64,000 nt of DNA, taken from positions 151,007-215,006 of the forward strand of contig NZ_KB911259.1 in NCBI RefSeq assembly GCF_000383415.1. The letters are read 5' to 3'. Positions within the stretch are counted from its first letter, which is position 1; each line of letters starts with the position of its first letter. This DNA is from Hyphomicrobium zavarzinii ATCC 27496. Lineage in GTDB: Bacteria > Pseudomonadota > Alphaproteobacteria > Rhizobiales > Hyphomicrobiaceae. Position numbers and translations under genes: made by a program. This document shows, piece after piece, positions 1-9,344 of the stretch. The notes beneath the pieces were generated by a model. It was not told the DNA's origin. It made no database searches and was given only the letters and a program-made list of their open reading frames with translations.

Positions 1-5
1 GCCTC

Positions 6-103
6 GTCGCCTCCCACGCGGAGGCGTGGATTGAATCCACGACGTGTGCGCGATGTGGGCGCGCAACTTCGGCCGCCTCCTGCGCGGAGCACTTCAATAG
101 ACT
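6..103 (+). CRISPR. Trailer end of a CRISPR array, type I-C-like repeat
   Basis: A 32-base repeat at 6-37 begins GTCGCCTCC and ends GTGGATTGAATC. Its two arms, GCCTCC and GGAGGC, form a hairpin around CACGC. This closely resembles published type I-C repeats, which begin GTCGC and end GTGGATTGAAAC. A 34-base stretch (38-71) of spacer length follows. A degenerate second copy at 72-103 keeps the first half (CGCCTCC, then CGCGGAG) and loses the second half, as leader-distal terminal repeats often do. Only this end is in the window, so the leader, the other spacers and any cas genes would lie to the left. Repeat identity rests on recalled family consensus and two copies; no array was scored. Confidence 0.72.
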
Positions 104-123
104 GAATTAAATGGAGAAATTCA

Positions 124-198
124 TGGCGGTCCCTACGGGAGTCGAACCCGTCTTTTCAGATTGAAAATCTGACGTCCTAACCGATAGACGAAGGGACC
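124..198 (-). tRNA. tRNA-Glu(TTC)
   Basis: On the minus strand the sequence folds as a cloverleaf. The 7-bp acceptor stem is GGTCCCT with AGGGACC. The anticodon stem is TCAGA/TCTGA around loop TTTTCAA, giving anticodon TTC. The T-arm contains GGTTCGACTCC. The discriminator G is followed by an encoded CCA at 124-126. The length is 75 nt including CCA. Its 3' end faces the CRISPR array about 20 bp away. Confidence 0.96.
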
Positions 199-321
199 GT
201 TCTCGCGGCGGACAGCGTCAGCCAACGGCAGCCGGTGGTATAGGGAGGTTTGCCGCAAGACGCAAGCGCTGCCCTGTCGCTCCGCTCCGGCGCGCCATTT
301 TCGCGCACAGCCGCCTGGAAA

Positions 322-2181
322 TTAAGGCTTTTGCTTCCGCGGATCGGCCGCATCCTCGATCTGCAGCTCGATGCGGTTCCGCCCGCCCCAGGTATCGCGC
401 CTGAGTTGTCCTGCCACATGAACGGGGAGCCCGCCCGCCGCCTCCATGAGAAGGTCACCGAGCGGCTGTCCCGCGGCCCGGAAGGCCACAGCATCGAGAC
501 GCGAACCGTCGCCCGCTTCCAGCACACAGCGGATGTGGGCTGTCCCGACCGGCTTCGCGAACTTCACCCGATGCGCCGGAAACGCAAAGCGCGGCTGCGG
601 ATTGCCCTGGCCGTAGGGACCGGCCCTGCCGAGGAGATCCACGAGCGCGTCGGTCACGGCCGAAGGCGTCAGCGCGCCGTCGATGGCAAGGGACGCGCGC
701 TCGGCGAGACGCGCCGCCGACCCCGCGAGCTCCGCCGCGAAGAAAGCCTTGAGAGCGTCGAGCTTGGCGTGGTCCACAGTCAGGCCCGCCGCCATGGCGT
801 GCCCGCCGCCCTTGAGCAGATGCCCTGCCGCAACCGCGTGACGGACCGCGGCGCCGATGTCGATGCCTGAGACGGAGCGAAGCGAGCCCGTCCCCGTCAT
901 CGCGCCTGTTGCGCCGTCCTTGTCCCACGAGATCACGCAGGACGGCCGCTTGAAGCGCTCCGTGAGGCGGCTCGCGATCAGGCCGACGACGCCCCGATGC
1001 CAGTCGGGCGATCCGACCAGGAGAACACCGAGATCAGGCGTCTCCTCGAGCATACGGTCGGCCGCCGCGGTGGCTTCCTCGAGTGCGGCCTGCTCGATCT
1101 CCTTGCGCTCCTTGTTGAGGCGGTCGAGCACCGCGGCGATGCGCACGGCCTCTCCCTCGTTCTCGGTCGAAAGCAGCTTCGCCCCCAGCGCCGCGTCGCC
1201 GATGCGCCCGCCCGCGTTGATGCGCGGCCCCAGGATGAACCCGAGATGATAGGCGTTCGGCGCCTCGCCGAGCCCCGCCGCATCCGACAAGGCCCGCAGC
1301 CCCACGTTGTCGCGGCCCGCCATCACCGCGAGCCCTTTGGTGACGTAGGCACGGTTCAACCCCTTGAGCGGCACCACGTCGGCCACCGTCGCCAGCGCCA
1401 CGAGGTCGAGATCGCCGATGAGCTGCGGCTCGCGAACGTTCGCATAGTAGCCGCGCTTGCGAAGCTCGCGCACCGTTGCCACCAGCACCAGGAACACAAC
1501 GCCCGCCGCGCAGAGATGTCCCTGCCCGGAGATGTCGTCGAGCCGGTTCGGATTGACGAGCGCGTGCACCGCGGGCAGCACCTCGTCCGCCTGATGGTGG
1601 TCGATCACCACCACGTCCACGCCCCGCTTGCCCGCGCCAGCGAGCACGTCGACGCTGGTCGTGCCGCAGTCGACCGTGACGATCAGCTTCGCGCCTTCGC
1701 CGATCAATTGCTCGAACGCCGACGCGTTGGGGCCGTAGCCTTCCGTGAGGCGGTCCGGAATATAGATGCGGCTCGGCGTGTCATGGTGGGCGAGGAAGCG
1801 CGCCATGAGCGCGGAGGAGCAGGCCCCGTCCACGTCGTAGTCGCCAAAAATGGCAACCGGCTCCCGCTTGGTGATCGCGTCCGCCAGACGGCGCGCCGCC
1901 TTATCCATGTCGGTAAGCGAGGATGGATCGGGCATCAGCACCCGGATCGTGGGGTCGAGAAACACCGGCACGTCGTCGAGACCGACCCCGCGCGCGGCCA
2001 GCACCCGCCCCAGCAGCTCGGGCAGGTTGTGCTGCTGGCTGATGGCGATGGCATCCTTGGCGCGGGCGGGCTCCAGCGTCTCGCTCCACCGGTAGCCCCG
2101 CGCCGATTGAACCACCCCCAGGAATGCCGCCTCCGCAGGCTCTACCTGCTGAGAGACGCGCGCTTTCCGAAGTGCCGTCAT
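322..2181 (-). CDS. recJ: Single-stranded-DNA-specific 5'-3' exonuclease RecJ
   Basis: The protein has 619 residues, a normal RecJ length. It degrades single-stranded DNA 5' to 3' in RecF-pathway recombination, mismatch repair and base excision repair. The metal-binding DHH domain is visible as FGDYDVDG at residues 112-119 and DHH at 194-196. The DHHA1 motif GGGHAMAAG lies at 458-466, followed by the C-terminal OB-fold region. It is the last gene of the leftward alaC-hom-glpX-recJ cluster, 299 bp behind glpX, and that gap holds a tiny ORF on the other strand, so recJ may have its own promoter. The start used is the ATG at 2181; no better internal start is evident. Confidence 0.96.
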   Translation of the reverse strand: MTALRKARVSQQVEPAEAAFLGVVQSARGYRWSETLEPARAKDAIAISQQHNLPELLGRVLAARGVGLDDVPVFLDPTIRVLMPDPSSLTDMDKAARRLADAITKREPVAIFGDYDVDGACSSALMARFLAHHDTPSRIYIPDRLTEGYGPNASAFEQLIGEGAKLIVTVDCGTTSVDVLAGAGKRGVDVVVIDHHQADEVLPAVHALVNPNRLDDISGQGHLCAAGVVFLVLVATVRELRKRGYYANVREPQLIGDLDLVALATVADVVPLKGLNRAYVTKGLAVMAGRDNVGLRALSDAAGLGEAPNAYHLGFILGPRINAGGRIGDAALGAKLLSTENEGEAVRIAAVLDRLNKERKEIEQAALEEATAAADRMLEETPDLGVLLVGSPDWHRGVVGLIASRLTERFKRPSCVISWDKDGATGAMTGTGSLRSVSGIDIGAAVRHAVAAGHLLKGGGHAMAAGLTVDHAKLDALKAFFAAELAGSAARLAERASLAIDGALTPSAVTDALVDLLGRAGPYGQGNPQPRFAFPAHRVKFAKPVGTAHIRCVLEAGDGSRLDAVAFRAAGQPLGDLLMEAAGGLPVHVAGQLRRDTWGGRNRIELQIEDAADPRKQKP

Positions 2182-2338
2182 ATCCGAGATGCCCCCGCCC
2201 GATTCGCAATAGGCAAGGCTCCCACGCCCGGCCCAGGAAGGCGATTCCCTAAGGATGTATCGTCCACAGCGGCCGCGCTTGTTCCCTCGCCGGGCTTATG
2301 GCAGAGGTGCAGAACCGTCACAGCGAAAAGGCCCCGCC

Positions 2339-2470
2339 ATGAGCGACCCGAAAAACCTGATCATCGCGCTGCTGCTCGTCGGCATCGGCGTGCTCGGCTA
2401 TCTCTATTACGACAGCCAGCGCACGGCCGTCCGCATCGACGTACCGGGCTTCAAACTCGAAGCAAAGTAG
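2339..2470 (+). CDS. Tiny single-pass membrane protein (43 aa)
   Basis: This 43-residue ORF lies between the divergent ends of recJ and glpX on the opposite strand. It begins MSDPKNLIIALLLVGIGVLG, so a short polar N-terminus precedes one transmembrane helix (about residues 7-25). A short C-terminal tail contains DSQRTAVRIDVPGF. AAAAGG lies about 9 nt before the ATG. I do not recognise a named family, though such short peptides are common in Hyphomicrobiales. Hydrophobic pattern, start signal and location argue for a real gene; no function can be assigned. Confidence 0.6.
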   Translation: MSDPKNLIIALLLVGIGVLGYLYYDSQRTAVRIDVPGFKLEAK

Positions 2471-2480
2471 GCGGACGCCC

Positions 2481-3479
2481 CTAGTCGCGGCTTGCGGGCA
2501 GGCGCTGCCCGTAGTCGCGGAACTTGCTGCGGATGCGGCGCACCGTGCCGGTCTTCGAGCGCATGATCAGCGTCTCGGTCTCGGCGGTCTGGCCGCGGAA
2601 TTTCACGCCATCGAGCAGCGAGCCGCTGGTCACCCCCGTCGCCGCGAAAATCACGTCCGACGAGGCCATGTCCGCGAGCGTGAACTTCTTGCGGATGTCG
2701 GTGATGCCCATCTTGTGCGCGCGCTCGCGCTCGCCATCGTTCGAGGGCATCAGCCGGCCCTGGATCTGCCCGCCGATGCAGCGCAGCGCCGCGGCGGCCA
2801 GCACGCCTTCGGGGGCGCCGCCCGAGCCCATGTAGATGTCGATGCCGGTCTCTTCCGGATCGGTGGTCCAGATCACGCCCGCGATGTCTCCGTCGGGGAT
2901 GAGCTGCACCGCAGCCCCGGCCTCACGCACGGCCTTGATCAGCTCCGCGTGACGGGGGCGGTCGAGAATGCAGGCGGTGATGCCGCTCACCGGCACGCCC
3001 TTCGCCTTGGCGAGCGCCGCGAGGTTTTGCGGCACCGGCGCATCGAGATCGACGACGCCCTCGGGATAGCCCGGCCCGACGGCGATCTTGTTCATGTACA
3101 TGTCCGGGGCGTGCAGCAGGCCGCCCCGCTCCGAGATGGCAAGCACGGCAAGCGCGTTCGGCATCAGCTTGGCGCAGATCGTGGTGCCCTCGAGCGGATC
3201 GACCGCGATGTCGACCTCCGGCCCGGTGCCGTTGCCGACCTCCTCGCCGATATAGAGCATCGGCGCTTCGTCCATCTCGCCTTCGCCGATGACGACAGTG
3301 CCGCGCAGAGAGACGCGCCCCAGCTCGTGGCGCATGGCGTCCACCGCGGCCTTGTCCGCCGCCTTCTCGTTGCCCCTGCCGGAGAGACGCGCCGCCGCGA
3401 TGGCCGCCGCCTCCGTCACACGGGCGACCTCAAGCACCAGCATGCGGTCCAGCCCGACGTCGCCATTGTCCTTCGCCAT
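2481..3479 (-). CDS. glpX: Class II fructose-1,6-bisphosphatase GlpX
   Basis: This GlpX-type enzyme hydrolyses fructose-1,6-bisphosphate to fructose-6-phosphate in gluconeogenesis; in some bacteria it also acts on sedoheptulose bisphosphate. With the ATG at 3479 it has 332 residues. The class II signatures are present: GEGEMDEAP at about residues 65-73 and VDPLEGTT at 93-100, which carry metal and phosphate ligands. An in-frame upstream start at 3509 would overlap the end of hom. I prefer 3479 because AAGGGAA sits about 5 nt before it. It follows hom by 26 bp on the same strand, as in many Hyphomicrobiales. Confidence 0.95.
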   Translation of the reverse strand: MAKDNGDVGLDRMLVLEVARVTEAAAIAAARLSGRGNEKAADKAAVDAMRHELGRVSLRGTVVIGEGEMDEAPMLYIGEEVGNGTGPEVDIAVDPLEGTTICAKLMPNALAVLAISERGGLLHAPDMYMNKIAVGPGYPEGVVDLDAPVPQNLAALAKAKGVPVSGITACILDRPRHAELIKAVREAGAAVQLIPDGDIAGVIWTTDPEETGIDIYMGSGGAPEGVLAAAALRCIGGQIQGRLMPSNDGERERAHKMGITDIRKKFTLADMASSDVIFAATGVTSGSLLDGVKFRGQTAETETLIMRSKTGTVRRIRSKFRDYGQRLPASRD

Positions 3480-3505
3480 GGAGTTCCCTTGACCCAAGTC
3501 AGCTC

Positions 3506-4840
3506 TCAAAGATCTTCGATGCGGATCATCTGCGGACGCTCCGTCACCTTACCATCCTTCTCGATGGCTCGGAGCGCCTTGCGCATTGCATCCTCGGTTG
3601 TGTCGTGCGTGATGAGTATAACATTGACGGCCGGCTCCGCCGCGCCGGGCGGCGGCTCCCAGGCCTGGCCCGGATGCACCGCGCCGGGCCGCCTCTGAAC
3701 GATGCTCTCAAGCGACACGTTCTCGTCGCTCATGCGCTTGGTGATGGCCGCCATGGCACCCGGCCGGTCGTAGACCGAAAGCCGCACGTAATAGTTGCCC
3801 TGGTGCGCTTTGAGATTGAGCTTCCTGGCGGATTCCAGCGCGGCCGTGGGCCGGATGAACGGCGGCATCACGAGACCGCGCGCGATGTCCACGATGTCGC
3901 TCGCGACCGCGGAGGCCGTGGGCTTCGCGCCCGCCCCGGGACCGACGAGCAGAAGGTTACCCGCGAAGTCGCCGTCGATGCCGACGCAGTTGGTAACGCC
4001 CGAGACTTCCGCGAGCGCGGATTCTTCCGCCACCAGCACCGGCGTCACGCGCGCCTCGATCCCATGCGCAGTCTCGACCGCGACGCCGAGTAGCTTGATG
4101 CAGTAGCCGAGCTCCGTCGCCGCCTCGATGTCGGCGGAGGTGATGTGCTGGATGCCTTCCACGTGGATCTGGTCGAAAGCGAGTGTCGTGCCGAAGGCGA
4201 GGCAGGTGAGAAGCGAGAGCTTGTGCGCGGCATCGAAACCGCCGATGTCGAACGACGGATCGGCCTCCGCGTAGCCGCGCTCCTGCGCTTCCTTGAGCGC
4301 ATCGGCGAAGGCCCGCTTCTCGTCCGTCATCTTCGAGAGAATGAAATTGCAGGTGCCGTTCAGGATGCCGTAGACGCGCCGCACCTCGTTGGCCGCAAGC
4401 GCCTCGCGCAGCATCTTGATGATCGGAATGCCGCCAGCGACAGCCGCCTCGAAATTGAGGGCGACGCCGTTCTCTTCGGCAAGGCGGGCCAGCGCGACGC
4501 CATGCTTGGCGAGCAGCGCCTTGTTGGCCGTCACCACGTGCTTCCTGGCTTTGAGCGCGGCCTCGACAGCCGCCTTTGCCACACCGTCCTCGCCGCCGAT
4601 CAGCTCGACGAACACCGCGATCGACGGGTCCTTCGCCAGCGCTACCGGATCGTCGAACCAGCGGGCATCCCCCAGTCCCTCGCCCCGCTCCTTGCTGCGC
4701 GAGCGCGCCGAAACGCCGGCCACCGTGATCCGGCGGCCCAGCATCTTCTCGAGGCGCGGCGCATGGGCCGAAAGCAGTTGAATGAGGCCCATTCCGACGG
4801 TGCCGAGTCCGGCAACGCCGAGGGTCAAAGGCTCTGACAT
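3506..4840 (-). CDS. hom: Homoserine dehydrogenase
   Basis: The enzyme (444 aa) reduces aspartate semialdehyde to homoserine with NAD(P)H, committing aspartate-family carbon to threonine and methionine. The N-terminal Rossmann fold begins GVAGLGTVG (about residues 8-16). The catalytic domain follows, with VTANKALLA near residue 103. A C-terminal ACT domain (about 355-440, with YDRPGAMAAI) is the usual site of threonine feedback inhibition. It lies 20 bp after the alaC-like aminotransferase and 26 bp before glpX in one operon. Length and domain order match monofunctional proteobacterial Hom. Confidence 0.96.
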   Translation of the reverse strand: MSEPLTLGVAGLGTVGMGLIQLLSAHAPRLEKMLGRRITVAGVSARSRSKERGEGLGDARWFDDPVALAKDPSIAVFVELIGGEDGVAKAAVEAALKARKHVVTANKALLAKHGVALARLAEENGVALNFEAAVAGGIPIIKMLREALAANEVRRVYGILNGTCNFILSKMTDEKRAFADALKEAQERGYAEADPSFDIGGFDAAHKLSLLTCLAFGTTLAFDQIHVEGIQHITSADIEAATELGYCIKLLGVAVETAHGIEARVTPVLVAEESALAEVSGVTNCVGIDGDFAGNLLLVGPGAGAKPTASAVASDIVDIARGLVMPPFIRPTAALESARKLNLKAHQGNYYVRLSVYDRPGAMAAITKRMSDENVSLESIVQRRPGAVHPGQAWEPPPGAAEPAVNVILITHDTTEDAMRKALRAIEKDGKVTERPQMIRIEDL

Positions 4841-4860
4841 GGCTGGTTAATCTGAAACGA

Positions 4861-6087
<1,227 letters not shown>

Positions 6088-6373
6088 GAGATCATCTCTT
6101 GGCTTGTTGCGGCACGCGCACGACAGCCGGTCCTGGGGCAGCGTATCGCACGCGGCGGTCGTCCGAGCACATGGTCATCCGGGCGCACGACGGTCACCCG
6201 CCATCCGGCCAGGAAACCGCGGGGCTCCAGCTCCCTGTATTTACGCTGAGCCGGGCATAAACGTCCAGAGGCAGGGGCCGGGAGGCCCTGGAGCTGTGCA
6301 CATCTCGCCCGTTTTGCGCGTACTCCTTTCATCCTACTAGGCGTTGTCACATGGACCTCTTATCTTGGTGGCC

Positions 6374-8179
6374 ATGACCCAAGACACTACCTCGCCCACT
6401 ACTCCCTACCGGATCGAAAACCCCGAGGAGTTCGCGCGCAACATGTTGCGCCTTTTCGAGGAGGGCGGGCGCGCAATGGCCGAGTTCCTCGAGCGGCCTG
6501 ACGCCAAGATCAGCCCTTTCTCGGCGGCGAGCGAGGTCAACGAGGCGACCAAGACACTGGCCGACATCGCCCGCCTCTGGCTCACGGACCCGAGCAAGCT
6601 GGCCGAAGCCCAGACCGCGCTCGTCACCTCTTATCTCGATCTCTGGAACAACTCGATCCGCCGCCTCCTGGGCGAGAAGGTCGATCCGGTGGCCGAGCCG
6701 GAGCCCTCCGACAATCGCTTCAAGGACCCCGAGTGGTCCTCGAACCCCTACTTCGATTTCTGGAAGCAGGCCTATCTGCTCACGACCCATTGGGCCGAGG
6801 ATGTGCTTCAGCAGACCGAGGGGCTGGACGAGCAGGAGCGCCACAAGGCCGAGTTCTATCTGCGCCAGCTCTCGAGCGCGCTCTCTCCCTCCAACTTCCC
6901 GATGACCAATCCGGAAGTCGTCCGCGAGACTTTTGCCACCAACGCGCAGAACCTCGTGCAGGGCATGGCCCACCTGGTGCACGACATGGAGAAGTCCGGC
7001 GATCTGCTCAAGATCAGCCAGACGGACACCACCGCGTTCGAGGTCGGCAAGAACCTGGCCACCACGCCCGGCAAGGTGGTGTTCCAGAACGACGTATTCC
7101 AGCTCATCCAGTACGCGCCGAGCACCGACAAGGTGCGCGAGGTGCCGCTGCTCGTGGTGCCGCCCTGGATCAACAAATACTACATCCTCGATCTCACGCC
7201 GCCGAAGAGCCTTCTGAAGTACGCGGTCGATCAGGGCTTCACGGTCTTCGTCGTGTCCTGGGTGAATCCGGACGAGCGCCTCGCGCACAAGACCTTCGAG
7301 GACTACATGCTCGAAGGCATTCTTGCTGCCGCCGATGCCGTGAAGCGCGAAACCGCCGTCGAGAAAATCAATGTGGTGGGCTACTGCGTGGGCGGCACTC
7401 TGCTCGGCTCCACGCTCGCCTATCTCGCCGCCCGCGGCGAGGAGCCGTTCCGCTCGGTGACGTTCCTCACCACGCAGCTCGACTTTTCGAAGGCGGGAGA
7501 CTTGCTGCTCTTCACCAACGACAGCCAGCTCACCAGCCTGCAGGAGATGATGGCCGAGCGCGGCTTCCTCGATGGCTCGCGCATGGCCAACGTCTTCAAC
7601 ATGATGCGGCCGCGCGACCTCATCTGGCCGTACATCGTCAACAACTACCTGCTCGGCAAGAAGCCGTTCCCGTTCGACCTGCTCTACTGGAACCAGGACT
7701 CGACGCGCATGGCCGCCGCCAACCACGCCTTCTACCTGCGCGAGTTTTACAACGAGAACAAGCTTGCCAAGGGTGAGATGACACTCGCCGGCGTAAAGCT
7801 CGACCTCAAGAAGGTGAAGCTGCCTGTCTTCGAGCTGGCGACCAAGGAAGACCACATCGCACCCGCCAAGTCCGTGTTCATCGGCTCGAAACTGCTCGGC
7901 GGCCCGGTCGAGTTCGTGCTGGCGGGCTCGGGCCACATCGCCGGTGTTGTCAATCCGCCCGACAAGATGAAGTACCAGTACTGGACCGCCAACAAGGCGG
8001 CGGCCGATACGCTCGACGAGTGGGTCCGCATGGCCAAGGAGCATCCCGGCTCCTGGTGGCCGTACTGGGTCGAGTGGCTGACCAAGTACTCCGGCGACTG
8101 GACGGCTCCCCGCGAGCCCGGCGAAAACCTCGGCGTCATCGAGGACGCGCCCGGCACCTTTGCCAGAACCAAATCGTGA
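6374..8179 (+). CDS. phaC: Class I poly(3-hydroxyalkanoate) synthase
   Basis: PhaC polymerises 3-hydroxyacyl-CoA into polyhydroxyalkanoate on storage granules. Taking the ATG at 6374 the protein has 601 residues, the usual class I length. The lipase-like box GYCVGG holds nucleophile Cys338. The catalytic Asp493 is in KEDHIAP and His521 in GSGHIAG. An N-terminal PhaC_N region (about 60-240) precedes the alpha/beta-hydrolase core. A TTG ten codons upstream (6344) is less likely. It is divergent from alaC; no phaA, phaB or phasin gene lies nearby. Confidence 0.97.
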   Translation: MTQDTTSPTTPYRIENPEEFARNMLRLFEEGGRAMAEFLERPDAKISPFSAASEVNEATKTLADIARLWLTDPSKLAEAQTALVTSYLDLWNNSIRRLLGEKVDPVAEPEPSDNRFKDPEWSSNPYFDFWKQAYLLTTHWAEDVLQQTEGLDEQERHKAEFYLRQLSSALSPSNFPMTNPEVVRETFATNAQNLVQGMAHLVHDMEKSGDLLKISQTDTTAFEVGKNLATTPGKVVFQNDVFQLIQYAPSTDKVREVPLLVVPPWINKYYILDLTPPKSLLKYAVDQGFTVFVVSWVNPDERLAHKTFEDYMLEGILAAADAVKRETAVEKINVVGYCVGGTLLGSTLAYLAARGEEPFRSVTFLTTQLDFSKAGDLLLFTNDSQLTSLQEMMAERGFLDGSRMANVFNMMRPRDLIWPYIVNNYLLGKKPFPFDLLYWNQDSTRMAAANHAFYLREFYNENKLAKGEMTLAGVKLDLKKVKLPVFELATKEDHIAPAKSVFIGSKLLGGPVEFVLAGSGHIAGVVNPPDKMKYQYWTANKAAADTLDEWVRMAKEHPGSWWPYWVEWLTKYSGDWTAPREPGENLGVIEDAPGTFARTKS

Positions 8180-8316
8180 GCCGGTGAGGCGCCGGGATTA
8201 ACCCCAGCCCGCGCCTTAAGGTGCCAAAACCGTGTCCGCGTGCTTGTCTCCGTGTGGAGACTGTCGACCGCGTCTCACTGCCAGGGTTCGCGGCGCGGGC
8301 GAGTCCGGGCCACGCC

Positions 8317-9132
8317 ATGATCATCCGCACCCGCACACAAGCACGCATCCCCCCATCCGCTGCGCGGTTTTGCCTGCACGGGGCCGCGTGGGCCGTCGCC
8401 TGCCTCCTCGTGTTCGCCTCGCACGCGCTCGCCGATACCGCCGCGTCCGCCACCGCTCCTCAATCCGGCACACGACCGATCTACGTCCTGCCGTTGGGCG
8501 ACTCGATCACTCAGGGCGGCCGAAACGACCGGCCCGAATACACCTACCGCTATCCCCTCTATTACATGCTGAAGGACGCCGGATACCCGGTAGACTTCAT
8601 CGGCTCGCTTCACGCCGGTCTCAACGCGGACGCCGTCTGGCCCGACAAGAACGGCGTGCCGTTCGACCTCGACCATGAAGGCCATTACGGCTGGACCACG
8701 TCGGAGGTGCGCGACAACCTCAAAGGCTGGATGACAACCTATCCGGCCGCGCCCGACATCGTCCTCATTCACCTCGGCAGCAATGACGAGCACGCCTGGA
8801 GCTACCGGCGCGCCATCATTCGCCCGCTTGAGGACATCATCGCCATGCTGCGCGAGAAGAACCCGCACGTGGTCATTCTGATCGGACACATGATCGCCAA
8901 CGGCCGCAACGCGCGCGCCTCACGCCCGTTGCTGGATGAACTGGCCCAGCGGATCAGCACCGCGGACTCCCCTGTCGTCACCGTGCCCCACTTCATCGAC
9001 TGGCATGAAAGACCGGGCGAGCCCGGCTCCGACACCTTCGATTGGGCGCATCCCAATCCGCAAGGCCAGCAGAAGATGGCGGACAAGTGGTTCGCCGCCA
9101 TGAAGCCATTTCTCGACGGGCTGCGGAAATAG
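8317..9132 (+). CDS. Secreted SGNH/GDSL-family hydrolase
   Basis: The protein has 271 residues from the ATG at 8317. The N-terminus has a basic stretch, a hydrophobic segment (AAWAVACLLVFASH) and an ALA-like cleavage site, so a signal peptide is likely. SGNH blocks follow: GDSIT with the nucleophilic Ser, a Gly in the middle block, GSND, and DWAHPNPQG with the C-terminal Asp and His. The layout resembles carbohydrate esterases of the GDSL type, such as CE3-like acetyl esterases, but the substrate is not determined. A GTG at 8221 would add 32 residues before the signal peptide and is less convincing. It is 137 bp after phaC on the same strand. Confidence 0.85.
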   Translation: MIIRTRTQARIPPSAARFCLHGAAWAVACLLVFASHALADTAASATAPQSGTRPIYVLPLGDSITQGGRNDRPEYTYRYPLYYMLKDAGYPVDFIGSLHAGLNADAVWPDKNGVPFDLDHEGHYGWTTSEVRDNLKGWMTTYPAAPDIVLIHLGSNDEHAWSYRRAIIRPLEDIIAMLREKNPHVVILIGHMIANGRNARASRPLLDELAQRISTADSPVVTVPHFIDWHERPGEPGSDTFDWAHPNPQGQQKMADKWFAAMKPFLDGLRK

Positions 9133-9344
9133 CCGCCTCCGCTGGTGTCCGTCACATCCGTGTAAAAGAACTACGACAATATTTCTGCTCGAACGGAAGT
9201 CTCGCGCCGCTCTCCTTGCGGCTTGAAGAGCGGCCGCGGGCCGCGATAATCTTGCACCGCAGACCATGGGGCTCCCACTGCGACCGCCCCGTCAGGCATT
9301 CGCCCAAGCGTCGCTCCATCGGCCCTCCGGCTGAAGGAGTACGT

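Noticed and set aside
997-2484. Long open frame on the + strand across recJ (495 codons)
   Set aside because: It mirrors recJ codons in a GC-rich genome; its translation is Arg/His-rich with no family motif, while recJ on the other strand has all its motifs.
6347-8044. 565-codon minus-strand frame opposite phaC
   Set aside because: It is an antisense shadow of a protein with intact catalytic residues.
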